Shown one piece after another: positions 1 to 8,657 of a DNA stretch of 64,000 nt (its first letter is position 1; each line of letters starts with the position of its first letter). Source of the stretch: an uncultured Oscillospiraceae bacterium (GTDB taxonomy: Bacteria > Bacillota > Clostridia > Oscillospirales > Oscillospiraceae); the NCBI GenBank assembly GCA_910588455.1, contig CAJUPG010000001.1, positions 1-64,000 of the forward strand. Direction: 5' to 3'. The notes beneath the pieces are model-generated. The model was given only the letters and a program-made list of their open reading frames with translations. It was not told the DNA's origin and ran no database searches. Made by a program: the position numbers and the translations under genes.

Positions 1-664
1 CGATGCCCTTCAGGGGCAGGTAGTAGTTCATCATGGAGAACATACCCTTCTTCATCTCGCCGCCGTACCAGGTGTTCAGGATGACCTGCTCACGGGAGGT
101 GATGTTGAAGATGGCGGCGGTCTCGGAGTTCAGACCCAGCTCCTTGAAGTTCTCCACCTTGGCCTTGGAGGCGTTGTAGGAGATGAAATCGGGCTTGAAG
201 TTCTTCAGCTCCTCCTCGGTGGGGGCGATGAACATGTTCTTGACGAAGTGGGCCTGCCAGGCCACCTCCATGATGAAGCGGATGGCCATGCGGGTGTCCT
301 TGTTGGTGCCGCAGAACACGTCCATCACGTACAGCTTCTTGTTGGACAGCTCTTTGATGGCCAGCTCCTTGCAGGCGTTCCAAGCTTCCTGGGAGGCGGG
401 CTTGTTGTCGTTCTTGAACTCGTCGGAGGTCCACCAGACGGTGTCCTTGGAGTTCTCGTCCATTACAATAAACTTGTCCTTGGGGGAGCGGCCGGTGTAG
501 ATGCCGGTCATAACATTGACCGCACCCAGTTCGGTCATCTGGCCCTTCTCATAGCCCTCCAGGGCGGGGTCCATCTCGGCCTCAAAGAGCGTCTCGTAAG
601 AGGGGTTGTAGACGATCTCCTTGATGCCAGTAATGCCGTATTTTTCCAGTCCATAAGTTTCCAT
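1..664 (-). CDS. pckA: Phosphoenolpyruvate carboxykinase (ATP), 5' part, runs off window
   Basis: Reads [20 protein letters not shown] and continues for 221 codons to the window edge, so only the N-terminal ~40% of a ~530-residue enzyme is present. The stretch [14 protein letters not shown] is the hallmark of ATP-dependent PEP carboxykinase, which interconverts oxaloacetate plus ATP with PEP, CO2 and ADP. The rest ([24 protein letters not shown]) fits the family. In anaerobes the enzyme often runs in the CO2-fixing direction; that is general knowledge, not visible here. The ATG at 662-664 is preceded by AAGGAGGA about 7 bases upstream, and a promoter lies at 702-730. The gene diverges from the signalling operon at 945. 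Confidence 0.96.
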   Translation of the reverse strand, partial: METYGLEKYGITGIKEIVYNPSYETLFEAEMDPALEGYEKGQMTELGAVNVMTGIYTGRSPKDKFIVMDENSKDTVWWTSDEFKNDNKPASQEAWNACKELAIKELSNKKLYVMDVFCGTNKDTRMAIRFIMEVAWQAHFVKNMFIAPTEEELKNFKPDFISYNASKAKVENFKELGLNSETAAIFNITSREQVILNTWYGGEMKKGMFSMMNYYLPLKGI

Positions 665-701
665 AAGAGAAGTCCTCCTTTTGTTTATGAATAGCGAAGC
701 T

Positions 702-730
702 ATTTTACCCCGTTTTTCCAGAAAAGGCAA
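702..730 (-). promoter_or_regulatory. Sigma-A-type promoter for pckA
   Basis: On the minus strand TTGCCT (725-730) and TAAAAT (702-707) are separated by 17 bases, about 40 bases upstream of the pckA start. A short hairpin (AATAGC-GAA-GCTATT) follows in the leader. Confidence 0.55.
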
Positions 731-855
731 GAGGAAAGCAAACAGAAAAAATCTGTTTGGCAGAACGACATAAAATCCTGGCATTCCGGACAGCTCTGTG
801 GGTAAAACAACGAAAAACTTCGGTCCAGTGCAAAAAAGAGTCCTTCGTCTGCCCC

Positions 856-884
856 TTGCTATTTCTTTTATTGTGTGTTAAAAT
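856..884 (+). promoter_or_regulatory. Candidate promoter for the phosphorelay operon
   Basis: TTGCTA (856-861), 17-base spacer, TAAAAT (879-884), about 60 bases upstream of the ATG at 945. The rest of the 665-944 gap holds a 7-bp inverted repeat (AAACAGA/TCTGTTT, 740-758) and no gene I can support. Confidence 0.5.
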
Positions 885-944
885 TGCAGAGAGTCATGGC
901 CGGCGTTTGGACCGGTCCATTTCGGGGTTAAGGATGTGGTTCCC

Positions 945-2996
945 ATGGCTAAGGAAAAACAGAAAATCCTGATTGTGGACGATTCGGAGATGAACCGCTC
1001 CATTTTGACGGATATATTAGACTCAGAATATGATATTATTGAGGCGGAAAACGGTATGCAGGCGGTAGCCGCCCTCCAGCAGAAGCAGGAAGAAATTTCC
1101 CTGGTGCTGCTGGATATTGTCATGCCCGAAATGGACGGCTTCGAGGTGCTGCAGGTGATGAACGAGCAGCGCTGGATTGAAAATGTCCCGGTGATTATGA
1201 TCTCCGCCGAGACCCGCTCCTCCCGGGTAGACCAGGCTTATGAACTGGGAGTAGTGGATTTTATTACCAGGCCCTTCGACGCGCGGGTGGTCCACCGCCG
1301 GGTGGTCAACACCATTCTGCTCTACGATAAGCAGGCCAAGCTGAAGGAGCTGGTGGCCGAGCAGATCTACGAAAAGGAGCAGAACAGCGGCCTGATGGTG
1401 GATATTCTCAGCCATATTGTGGAATTCCGCAACGGCGAAAGCGGGCTGCACGTGCTCCATGTGCGTACGTTGACGGAGCTGCTGCTTCACCGGCTGGTGC
1501 AAAAGACGGACCAGTACCATTTGAAGCAGAAGGACATCTCTGCCATCGGTACCGCCTCTGCCCTCCATGACGTGGGCAAGATTGCCATCGACGAGCGGAT
1601 TCTGAATAAGCCCGGGCGGCTCACAAGCGATGAATTCGCCATCATGAAAACCCACACCACCATTGGTGCGGAGATGCTGAAAAACCTGCCCTTTCATCAG
1701 GAGCATCCTATGGTGCAGCTGGTATATCAGATCTGCCGCTGGCACCACGAGCGCTATGATGGCCGGGGCTATCCCGACGGTCTGGTAGGGGAGGAAATTC
1801 CCATCGCCGCCCAGGTGGTAGCCCTGGCAGACGTGTACGACGCGCTGACCAGCGAGCGGGTCTACAAAAAGGGATTTTCCCACGAAAAGGCCATCCAAAT
1901 GATTGTCAACGGGGAGTGCGGCGCGTTCAGCCCCTTAATGATGGAGTGCCTGCTGGATGTGTCCGACCAGATTGAGAAGGAATTTGTCAATGGCGGCGGG
2001 CAGGTCCAGGCCCAGCAGCGGGAATTGCAGAGCATTTCCCAGGCAATGTCCCAGCACCGGGAGCTGAGCGCCTCCCACCGGACGCTGCAGCTGCTGGAGC
2101 ACGAGCGGATGAAGTACAACTTCTTTGCCGCGATGTCCCAGGAAATCCAGTTTGAATACACCCTTCTGCCGCCTATGGTCACCCTGAACACCTGGGGTGC
2201 GGAAAAGCTGGGGGTCAGTGAGGTGATTATGGATCCCCACCATGACCCCAAAAACCGGTGTTTCCGGGCGGAGGACTGGAGTGATTTTGCCAAAAACCTG
2301 CGCTGCACCACGCCGGAGCACCCGCTGATTACCCAAGAGGTAAAGCTGATGTTCCAGGGGGAACCCAGGTGGTTCCGGGTCATTGCCCGGGCGATCTGGT
2401 CCAGCGACGAGCCGCCCCAGTATACCGGCGTGATCGGCAAGGTGGTGGATGTGCAGGAGTCCAAGGTCAAAATGGAATCCCTCCAGCGTATGGCCAGTCA
2501 CGACTCCCTTACAGATCTGCTCAACCTGTCCAGCGCCCGCAAGCGGATTGAGGAGCAGATACAGGCGGCCCCGGATGCGGAATACGCCCTGGCGGTGTTC
2601 GATTTGGACAAATTCAAGCAGGCCAACGACAACTTTGGCCACAGCTTCGGCAATGAGGTGCTGATCCGGGTGTCCGAGAAGCTGCGCCAGAGTGTGCGCA
2701 GCGGCGATATCGTGGCCCGTTACGGCGGCGACGAGTTCTTGATTTTCCTGGAGTACAGCCAGGACCTGTATTCCGTCATCGACCGGATTTTCCACTGCCT
2801 GTCCGGAGAGGACTACAAGGGCTTTTTGATCTCCGCCAGCATGGGCGTGGCCCAGTCGTCCATGGTGGGTACTGATTTCAACGCCCTGTTCCATGCGGCG
2901 GATATGGCCCTTTACGCGGTGAAAAACGACGGCCGGGGTATGTTCCGGATTTATGACGAGTCCATTGAGGATTTGCCCGGCAGGGCTGAGGCATAG
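945..2996 (+). CDS. Response regulator with HD-GYP phosphodiesterase, PAS and GGDEF domains
   Basis: 683 residues with four domains in series. Residues 6-125 are a receiver (ILIVDDSEMNR, phosphoacceptor D57 in LLDIVMPEMDG). Residues ~140-330 are an HD-GYP phosphodiesterase domain with H208-D209 in HDVGKI, NKPGRL, HHERYDGRGYPDG (GYP 275-277) and ALADVYDALTSERVYK. Residues ~385-515 look like a PAS fold. Residues ~520-675 are a GGDEF domain with intact GGDEF at 594-598 and an RxxD product-inhibition site five residues before it. Both halves of c-di-GMP turnover therefore look catalytically plausible. Oddity: the usual GHxxGD reads GHSFGN, with Asn570 at a guanine-contact position. I chose ATG 945 over the in-frame GTG at 936 because AAGGA sits only 2 bases from the GTG and 11 from the ATG. 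It is first of three genes with an HPt protein and a hybrid kinase that probably feed it phosphate. Confidence 0.93.
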   Translation: MAKEKQKILIVDDSEMNRSILTDILDSEYDIIEAENGMQAVAALQQKQEEISLVLLDIVMPEMDGFEVLQVMNEQRWIENVPVIMISAETRSSRVDQAYELGVVDFITRPFDARVVHRRVVNTILLYDKQAKLKELVAEQIYEKEQNSGLMVDILSHIVEFRNGESGLHVLHVRTLTELLLHRLVQKTDQYHLKQKDISAIGTASALHDVGKIAIDERILNKPGRLTSDEFAIMKTHTTIGAEMLKNLPFHQEHPMVQLVYQICRWHHERYDGRGYPDGLVGEEIPIAAQVVALADVYDALTSERVYKKGFSHEKAIQMIVNGECGAFSPLMMECLLDVSDQIEKEFVNGGGQVQAQQRELQSISQAMSQHRELSASHRTLQLLEHERMKYNFFAAMSQEIQFEYTLLPPMVTLNTWGAEKLGVSEVIMDPHHDPKNRCFRAEDWSDFAKNLRCTTPEHPLITQEVKLMFQGEPRWFRVIARAIWSSDEPPQYTGVIGKVVDVQESKVKMESLQRMASHDSLTDLLNLSSARKRIEEQIQAAPDAEYALAVFDLDKFKQANDNFGHSFGNEVLIRVSEKLRQSVRSGDIVARYGGDEFLIFLEYSQDLYSVIDRIFHCLSGEDYKGFLISASMGVAQSSMVGTDFNALFHAADMALYAVKNDGRGMFRIYDESIEDLPGRAEA

Positions 2997-3026
2997 TGTT
3001 TGAGTTTCAAGAAGGAGGAAATGGAT

Positions 3027-3389
3027 ATGACGCTTCAGGAGTGCTACATAGCGCTGGGCGGTGATTTTGAAGATGTGAAGCGCCGCCTGCCCACAGACCG
3101 TATGGTTCAGAAATTTGTGCTGAAGTTTCTGAACGACTCCAGCTACCAGCTTTTGTGCGACTCTCTGGAGTCGAAAAATTACCCGGAGGCCTTCCGGGCG
3201 GCCCATACCATCAAGGGCGTGTGCCAAAACCTGAGCTTCACCTGCCTGCAGCAGTCCAGCGAGCAGCTGACTGAGGCCCTTCGCGACGGCCCCTCGCCGG
3301 AAGTACCGGCCCTGTACGCCCAGGTGCAGGCGGATTACAAAAAAACTGCGGATGCCATTCGGGCCTTCCAGGAGGGCCTGGGGGAATGA
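3027..3389 (+). CDS. Stand-alone histidine phosphotransfer (HPt) protein
   Basis: 120 residues forming a single HPt four-helix domain. The phosphoacceptor is His60 in AAHTIKGVCQNLSF, matching the HPt signature HxxKG. HPt proteins relay phosphate between the C-terminal receiver of a hybrid kinase and a downstream response regulator. Both partners are encoded by the flanking genes, so the relay His351/D781 (kinase) to H60 to D57 (REC-HD-GYP-GGDEF) is a natural reading, though inferred. The start at 3027 is chosen because AAGGAGG lies 8 bases upstream; the in-frame ATG at 3021 is too close and the TTG at 3000 has no site. The stop overlaps the next start in ATGA, implying translational coupling. 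Confidence 0.9.
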   Translation: MTLQECYIALGGDFEDVKRRLPTDRMVQKFVLKFLNDSSYQLLCDSLESKNYPEAFRAAHTIKGVCQNLSFTCLQQSSEQLTEALRDGPSPEVPALYAQVQADYKKTADAIRAFQEGLGE

Positions 3390-5941
3390 GAGCACGCAAT
3401 GAAACCACGCAGTTTTTAAAGATAAGCCTGGCCCTGGTTCTGGTGTGCAGCGTTTCGATCTTCGCCCTGCTGGCTCTGTTTATGCGCCAGGAGAGCGCCT
3501 CCACGATTCGGAAGGTGGGCCGGATGTATATGGCCACCACCAGCGAACAGATTGCCATGCACTTTGAGACGACCATGAATCTGCGCCTGAGCCAGATGGA
3601 AGTGCTGGCGAACATCGCAATCACTGATGAGGTGCACAAGGACGAAGTGCAGCTGAACAGTCTGATTGAGAACACGCGGGCCCGGGGATTTGAGCACTTG
3701 GCGTTTTACCAGTCCGATGGGAGCTTTGAAACTCTCTTTGGTTCGCCCATGGAGGTAACCGACCCTGAGCCGTTTCTGGAGTCCATGAAGCGGGGCGAGA
3801 GCAAGGTAGCCATCGGCAACGACGCGGAAGGGAACAGCATTATTCTGCTGGGCGTGGCCGCCGGCCACACTCCCTCCCGTGACCCTCACTGTATCGCCCT
3901 GGTGGCGGGCCTGCCGGTCTCCTACATCAGCGAGACCCTGTCCCTGAATGAAAACTCGGAGCATATTTACTCCTTTATTATCCGGCGGGACGGCAGCTTT
4001 GTGATCCGCACCAGTGACGCCACCCGGGACAGCTACTTCGACCGGGTGCGCAGTCTGTATGAGTCGGTGGATGGGGGCGATCCGGAGGAGTATATTCAGG
4101 CGCTGACCCAGGCGATGGAGAAGGAGGAGGACTATTCCGCCGAATTTGTCATTTACGGCGACTCCCGGCAGGTCTACTGCACCAAGCTGAGCCAGTCTGA
4201 GTGGTATCTGCTTACCTTTATGCCGTACCGGGCCCTGGACCGGGTAGTGATGGGCTTTACCTCCCATTGGACGGTGCTGCTTCTGGGGGCGTGCGCCCTG
4301 GTGGTTGTAGTGCTGCTGCTGGTGTTTATCAAGTATTTCCGCATGACCAAGGAGCAGATGCGGGCGCTGGTGAAAGCCCAGCGGGAGGCGGAGAGCGCCA
4401 ACAAGGCCAAGAGCGAATTTTTATCCAATATGAGCCACGACATCCGCACACCTATGAACGCCATTGTGGGCATGACGGCCATTGCCACCGCCAACATTGA
4501 CAACAAGCAGCAGGTGCAGAACTGTCTGAAAAAGATTACCATGTCCAGCAAGCACCTGCTGGGACTGATCAACGACGTGCTGGATATGTCCAAAATCGAG
4601 AGCGGCAAAATGACCCTGAATGTAGACCAGGTTTCCCTGCGGGAAGTGCTGGACGAGATTGTGAGCATTGTCCAGCCGCAGATGAAGCTGAAAAATCAGC
4701 AGTTTAACGTATTTGTCAAGGACATTTCCACGGAAAATGTGTGCTGTGACAGTGTGCGTCTGAACCAGGTGCTGATTAACTTCCTGTCCAACGCCGTAAA
4801 ATTCACTCCGGAAAAAGGCTCCGTTTCCCTGACGCTGGACGAGTCGGAGTCCCCCAAGGGAGAGGAATACGTGCGTATATACCTCCAGGTGAAGGACAAC
4901 GGCATCGGCATGACCCCAGAGTTTAAGGAGAAAATCTTCGAGTCCTTCACGCGGGAGGACAGCACCCGGGTCCGCAAGACGGAGGGAACCGGTCTGGGAA
5001 TGGCCATAACCAAGTGCATCGTCGATGCGATGGGGGGAACCATTGAAGTTATCAGCGCCCCGGGCCAGGGGACCGAGTTCAACGTGACACTGGATCTGGA
5101 AAAAGCCATAATCCAGGAGGTCGACATGGTTCTGCCCAGCTGGAATATGCTGGTGGTTGACGATGACAAGCAGCTGTGCGAGAGCACGGTGGCGTCCCTG
5201 AAGTCGATCGGTGTAAACGCGGACTGGACCCTGTCTGGGGAAGAGGCCGTGGTGATGGTGGACAAGCGCCACCGCCGGGGGGACGATTACCACATTATCC
5301 TGCTGGACTGGAAGCTGCCAGGGATTGACGGCATTGCCGCCGCCCGGGAGATTCGCCGCATGGTGGCGGACGACGTGCCTATTCTGCTGATTTCCGCCTA
5401 TGACTGGAGCGAGATTGAGGAGGAGGCCAAGGCGGCCGGAGTAACCGGCTTTATCGCAAAGCCCCTGTTCCGGTCTACGCTGTTCTATGGCCTGAAGCCA
5501 TATGCCACAGGCGGTCTGGACATATCCAATCAAGACGAAATGCCCCGTGAGCCGGATGTAAGCGGCAAGAAAATTCTGCTGGCAGAGGACAACGACCTGA
5601 ACTGGGAGATTGCGGATGAGCTGCTTTCGGACTTGGGTCTGGAGCTGGAGCGGGCGGAAAATGGACAGGTCTGCGTGGAGATTTTCCAGCAGTCTGAGGT
5701 GGGCTATTATGACGCCATTCTGATGGACATCCGGATGCCCATTATGACGGGCTATGAGGCGGCCCAGACCATCCGCAGCCTCCACCGGCCGGATGCGTCG
5801 GAGATCCCCATCATTGCGATGACTGCGGACGCCTTTTCGGAGGACATCAAGCGAAGCCTGGACTGCGGCATGAACGCTCACGTGGCAAAACCCATCGACG
5901 TGCGGGAGGTTGTGCGCCTTCTGGCGAAATATATGCGATAA
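3386..5941 (+). CDS. Membrane hybrid sensor histidine kinase with two receiver domains
   Basis: 851 residues. A transmembrane helix near residues 10-32 and another at ~292-315 bracket an extracytoplasmic sensor domain of ~260 residues that looks like a Cache domain (FIIRRDGSFVIRTSD). Next come a HisKA domain with phosphoacceptor His351 in NMSHDIRTPMNAIVGM, and a HATPase_c domain with the N box (LINFLSNAVKFT) and G boxes (DNGIGM, GTGLGMAI). Two receivers follow: REC1 with D641 in LLDWKLPGIDG and REC2 with D781 in ILMDIRMPIMTG. Both retain the conserved Lys (FIAKPL, HVAKPI), so neither is obviously dead. The start overlaps the HPt stop. The ligand is unknown, but a Cache-like sensor suggests a small extracellular molecule. 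It ends at a strong terminator. Confidence 0.93.
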   Translation: MRARNETTQFLKISLALVLVCSVSIFALLALFMRQESASTIRKVGRMYMATTSEQIAMHFETTMNLRLSQMEVLANIAITDEVHKDEVQLNSLIENTRARGFEHLAFYQSDGSFETLFGSPMEVTDPEPFLESMKRGESKVAIGNDAEGNSIILLGVAAGHTPSRDPHCIALVAGLPVSYISETLSLNENSEHIYSFIIRRDGSFVIRTSDATRDSYFDRVRSLYESVDGGDPEEYIQALTQAMEKEEDYSAEFVIYGDSRQVYCTKLSQSEWYLLTFMPYRALDRVVMGFTSHWTVLLLGACALVVVVLLLVFIKYFRMTKEQMRALVKAQREAESANKAKSEFLSNMSHDIRTPMNAIVGMTAIATANIDNKQQVQNCLKKITMSSKHLLGLINDVLDMSKIESGKMTLNVDQVSLREVLDEIVSIVQPQMKLKNQQFNVFVKDISTENVCCDSVRLNQVLINFLSNAVKFTPEKGSVSLTLDESESPKGEEYVRIYLQVKDNGIGMTPEFKEKIFESFTREDSTRVRKTEGTGLGMAITKCIVDAMGGTIEVISAPGQGTEFNVTLDLEKAIIQEVDMVLPSWNMLVVDDDKQLCESTVASLKSIGVNADWTLSGEEAVVMVDKRHRRGDDYHIILLDWKLPGIDGIAAAREIRRMVADDVPILLISAYDWSEIEEEAKAAGVTGFIAKPLFRSTLFYGLKPYATGGLDISNQDEMPREPDVSGKKILLAEDNDLNWEIADELLSDLGLELERAENGQVCVEIFQQSEVGYYDAILMDIRMPIMTGYEAAQTIRSLHRPDASEIPIIAMTADAFSEDIKRSLDCGMNAHVAKPIDVREVVRLLAKYMR

Positions 5942-5944
5942 CAG

Positions 5945-5982
5945 AAAAACGTCCCGCCGGAGCAATCCGGCGGGACGTTTTT
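5945..5982 (+). terminator. Rho-independent terminator (bidirectional)
   Basis: A 16-bp perfect stem (AAAAACGTCCCGCCGG and its complement) around an AGCAAT loop, ending in T5. It lies between the convergent kinase and CdaR-type genes and can serve both. Confidence 0.93.
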
Positions 5983-5987
5983 GGGCT

Positions 5988-7079
5988 TCAGGACTCAATG
6001 CCTCTGGAAATCAGATATTTTTTGACCATCAGGGCGACTTTAAATGTGATTGCGTCGTCGAACTCCCGCAGGTCCAGACCGGTAAGCTTTTTGATTTTTT
6101 CCAGCCGGTACACCAAGGTATTCCGGTGGACAAAGAGCTTCCGGGCGGTTTCGGACACATTCAGGTTGTTTTCAAAGAACTTGTTGATGGTGAGCAGGGT
6201 CTCCTGGTCCAGTGCGTCGATGGGGTTCTTTTTAAATACTTCTTGTAAAAACATCTGGCACAGAATGGTGGGAAGCTGGTAGATCAGCCGGCCGATGCCC
6301 AGGTTCTCGTAGTTGATGACGGTTTTTTCTGTGTCAAACACCTTGCCCACGTCGATGGCCACCCCGGCCTCTTTGTAGGCCCGGGCCAGGTCCCGGATGT
6401 GGGGGACGATGGTGCCGATGCCGATCACCACTTTAATGCCCAGCTCCTGGGTAACGGCGGTGGAAATCTGCTTGGCAATTTTCAGCAGATCCTTGGAGTC
6501 GGCGCCTTCGGACAGCTGCTTGATCAGGGCAATGTCCGTCTCGTTGATGGAGATGACAAAATCGCTCTGCTTGTCCGGAAACAGGTTTTGAATTACGTCG
6601 ATGGCGGAAACATCCGCCGGCCCCAGCTGGCGCACCAGGAAGGTAGCCCGTGGGGCTTCCGATAGGAAATGGAGTTCCTTGGCCTGGGTGTAGATGTCCC
6701 CCAGGAGGATATTGTCGGAGATAATATTTTTGACAAAGGTGGCCTTGTCGTGCTTCTCCTCGTAGTAGGATTTGGCGGAGTTGAACGTAACTACCGCCAT
6801 TGCGCACAGGCTGGCGGCAGTTTCATCCTCGCCGGTGATGAATGCGGCATAGTCGTACTGGACGCCCCAGCCGGTGAGAGGCTTGAAGGTTTTGCCTTCA
6901 AAGGCGGCGGCGCCGTTGTCCGATGCGCTGATGGCGCTCACCGCGCCGGGCCAATGCTCGCCCACGCAGGTAAGCTCGCTGCAGGCAACCACAATTCCAT
7001 CCGCGTCGATCACGCCCACCGTCCGATCAATGCTGTCTTTCATCTGGTGCACGACTCCCTGGAACATCCTGCTGGACAC
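5988..7079 (-). CDS. CdaR/PucR-family transcriptional regulator (sugar-diacid type)
   Basis: 363 residues. The N-terminal ~130 residues resemble the putative sugar-diacid recognition domain (RTVGVIDADGIVVACSE). The middle is a degenerate GGDEF-like region of the CdaR type. The C-terminus is a PucR-type helix-turn-helix, NVSETARKLFVHRNTLVYRL (residues ~309-328). Family members activate genes for uptake and breakdown of glycerate, glucarate or purines, but no such genes are adjacent, so the target is unknown. The start is GTG at 7077-7079, with AGGAGG 7 bases upstream. It has its own promoter at 7141-7170 and shares a bidirectional terminator with the convergent kinase operon. Confidence 0.88.
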   Translation of the reverse strand: MSSRMFQGVVHQMKDSIDRTVGVIDADGIVVACSELTCVGEHWPGAVSAISASDNGAAAFEGKTFKPLTGWGVQYDYAAFITGEDETAASLCAMAVVTFNSAKSYYEEKHDKATFVKNIISDNILLGDIYTQAKELHFLSEAPRATFLVRQLGPADVSAIDVIQNLFPDKQSDFVISINETDIALIKQLSEGADSKDLLKIAKQISTAVTQELGIKVVIGIGTIVPHIRDLARAYKEAGVAIDVGKVFDTEKTVINYENLGIGRLIYQLPTILCQMFLQEVFKKNPIDALDQETLLTINKFFENNLNVSETARKLFVHRNTLVYRLEKIKKLTGLDLREFDDAITFKVALMVKKYLISRGIES

Positions 7080-7140
7080 ACCAATCCCTCCTAGAAATCA
7101 TTTTTATTTGAAAACTGTCATTTTTTCTTTCACGAGTTCT

Positions 7141-7170
7141 ATTATAGCGAATAACCCCCCTGTTTGGCAA
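7141..7170 (-). promoter_or_regulatory. Promoter of the CdaR-type regulator
   Basis: Minus strand TTGCCA (7165-7170), 18-base spacer, perfect TATAAT (7141-7146), 62 bases upstream of the GTG start. Confidence 0.7.
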
Positions 7171-7220
7171 GAGGTTTTGGCAATTTTTTTGTTCAAAATG
7201 CCGAAAAGTTTTTTCTGCCC

Positions 7221-7934
7221 TCATTTCAGCGCCAGAAGGGCGGTCCGTTCCCCCTGGGTTAATTCCCGCCACTGGCCGGGTTTCAAGGCTTCATCCAGCA
7301 CCAGGGGGCCCATGGACAGCCGCTTCAAGGCGGTAACCGGTGCGCCCCGGGCCTCCAGCATTCGTTTGACCTGGTGGTATTTGCCTTCCCGCAGGGTAAT
7401 GCGGCAGGCCCGGCCCCCCTCCAGCAGCTCCAGACCGGCGGGGAGGCATTGCAAGCCGTCCGGGAGGGTGAGCCCCCGGGCCAGGGCCTCCTGGTCCGCT
7501 CGGGTAAGCAGGCCGTCCACCTGGGCGAAGTAGACCTTGTCCACGTGGCGTTTGGGGGAGAGCAGGGCGTGGCCCAGGTCTCCGTCGTCAGTAAGCAGGA
7601 GCAGGCCCGTGGTGTCCTTGTCCAGACGCCCGGCGGGGAAGAGACCTCGGCGGCACAGGTGCTCCGGCAGCAGGTTCAGTACAGTTGGGGTATGCTTGTC
7701 CCGGGTGGCGGACAGCAGGCCCGGCGGCTTGTGGAGCATCAGGTAGATGAAGGGGGAGCAGTCCACCGGCGCGCCGTCCACGCGGATTTCGGCGGTATGT
7801 TCATATTTCTCGTCCTCCCGGGCGGCGGTGCGGCCCTGGACGGACACCCGGCCCTGGCGTACCAGTTCCCGGGCCTCCTTCCGAGACCAGCGTCCGGTAG
7901 AGGAGAGGAGCTTGTCAAGGCGTTGCTGGGGCAT
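7221..7934 (-). CDS. rsuA: 16S rRNA pseudouridine(516) synthase, RsuA family
   Basis: 237 residues. The N-terminal S4 RNA-binding domain (residues 1-60, QRLDKLLSSTGRWSRKEARE) is followed by the RsuA/RluB/E/F-type catalytic domain. The catalytic Asp is in AGRLDKDTTGLLLLTDDG, and the family motifs LMLHKPPG and EGKYHQVKRML are present. The enzyme isomerises one uridine in small-subunit rRNA. The RsuA subfamily is chosen over RluB on length and overall pattern, so the exact target site is an inference. ATG 7934 is preceded by GGGAGGT. The stop codon of a regulator remnant lies just 23 bases upstream on the same strand. Confidence 0.9.
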   Translation of the reverse strand: MPQQRLDKLLSSTGRWSRKEARELVRQGRVSVQGRTAAREDEKYEHTAEIRVDGAPVDCSPFIYLMLHKPPGLLSATRDKHTPTVLNLLPEHLCRRGLFPAGRLDKDTTGLLLLTDDGDLGHALLSPKRHVDKVYFAQVDGLLTRADQEALARGLTLPDGLQCLPAGLELLEGGRACRITLREGKYHQVKRMLEARGAPVTALKRLSMGPLVLDEALKPGQWRELTQGERTALLALK

Positions 7935-7957
7935 AGGGGGACCTCCCTGCGTTACTT

Positions 7958-8060
7958 TTATTCTTGGCCCAGTAGGTAATCGGCGGAGACATCAAAATAA
8001 TCGGCAAAAAAAACAAAGTAGTCGTTGGAATATTGATTTGTCCATTTGAGGGCGAATTCA
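7958..8060 (-). pseudogene. Remnant of an XRE-family regulator (C-terminal end of HTH domain)
   Basis: The minus frame ending at TAA 7958-7960 reads FFADYFDVSADYLLGQE, which closely matches the end of XRE/Cro-type helix-turn-helix domains (typically ADYFDVSxDYLLG). About ten residues further upstream the similarity fades (ALKWTNQYSNDYF where KWENG... is expected). No helix-turn-helix start or Met is visible in any frame. I read it as the decayed 3' end of a regulator gene lost upstream of rsuA. The left boundary of the remnant is uncertain. Confidence 0.45.
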
Positions 8061-8177
8061 CCAAAACCGAAAAAGAGGACATGGAAACCGGAGGATCTGC
8101 GCTGACCGCTCTCCAGGTCTATTTCTCCAGAACTCCGCATAGAAATGGACCAATGAAACCGGAAGGAGAGAACTGCT

Positions 8178-8657
8178 GTGATGATTCTGACCGCAAAGCT
8201 GCCCCGCCGCCGGGCGCGGCTGTGTCTGGGGGTGGCGGCTGCCGCGCTGCTGTGCTGCGGCGCGCTGACCATGTTCCTGGGTAGGGGGATGGTTCCGGCC
8301 TCCGGCTCCGCCCAGCCCAGCCCCAAGGGCGTGAAATCCAATGAGGACCGGGTGGCCTATCTTCAGGCCTGGGGCTGGCAGGTGTCCCAGGAGCCCGTTG
8401 TCACCCAGGAGCTGCTAATTCCCCAGGAGCTGGACGAGAGCTACCAGGAGTATCTGGCCCTGCAAGCCGCACAGGGCTTTGATTTGGAAAAGTGCGCCGG
8501 GAAGCGGGTGAAGCGGTATACCTATGAGATTACCAACTACCCCACCGGGGAGGCCGGGGTACAGGTCAATCTGCTCATTCGGAAAAACACTGTGGTGGGC
8601 GGTGAGGTGATGTCCTCCCAGCCTGGGGGGTTCCTCCATGGGCTGGCCATGCCTTAG
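8178..8657 (+). CDS. DUF4830-like exported/membrane-anchored protein
   Basis: 159 residues. An arginine-rich N-terminus (LTAKLPRRRARLCLG) precedes one hydrophobic helix at residues ~16-35, so it is either anchored or secreted. The body has the pattern EDRVAYLQAWGWQV, IPQELDESYQEYLALQAAQGFDLEKCAGKRVKRYTYEITNYP, VQVNLLIRKNTVVGGEVMS, HGL. I recognise this as the DUF4830 family of Clostridia, whose function is unknown. It starts at GTG 8178 or the adjacent ATG 8181; GGAGAG lies 7-10 bases upstream, so the choice is not decided. It is convergent with the mechanosensitive channel, and the two stops overlap at 8654-8657. Confidence 0.8.
   Translation: MMILTAKLPRRRARLCLGVAAAALLCCGALTMFLGRGMVPASGSAQPSPKGVKSNEDRVAYLQAWGWQVSQEPVVTQELLIPQELDESYQEYLALQAAQGFDLEKCAGKRVKRYTYEITNYPTGEAGVQVNLLIRKNTVVGGEVMSSQPGGFLHGLAMP

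Noticed and set aside
936..944. GTG start for the REC/HD-GYP/GGDEF gene
   Set aside because: The only ribosome-site-like bases end 2 bases before it; the ATG at 945 is correctly spaced.
757..972. 71-codon plus-strand frame in the gap before the phosphorelay operon
   Set aside because: It contains the promoter and ribosome site of the next gene and has no ribosome site of its own.
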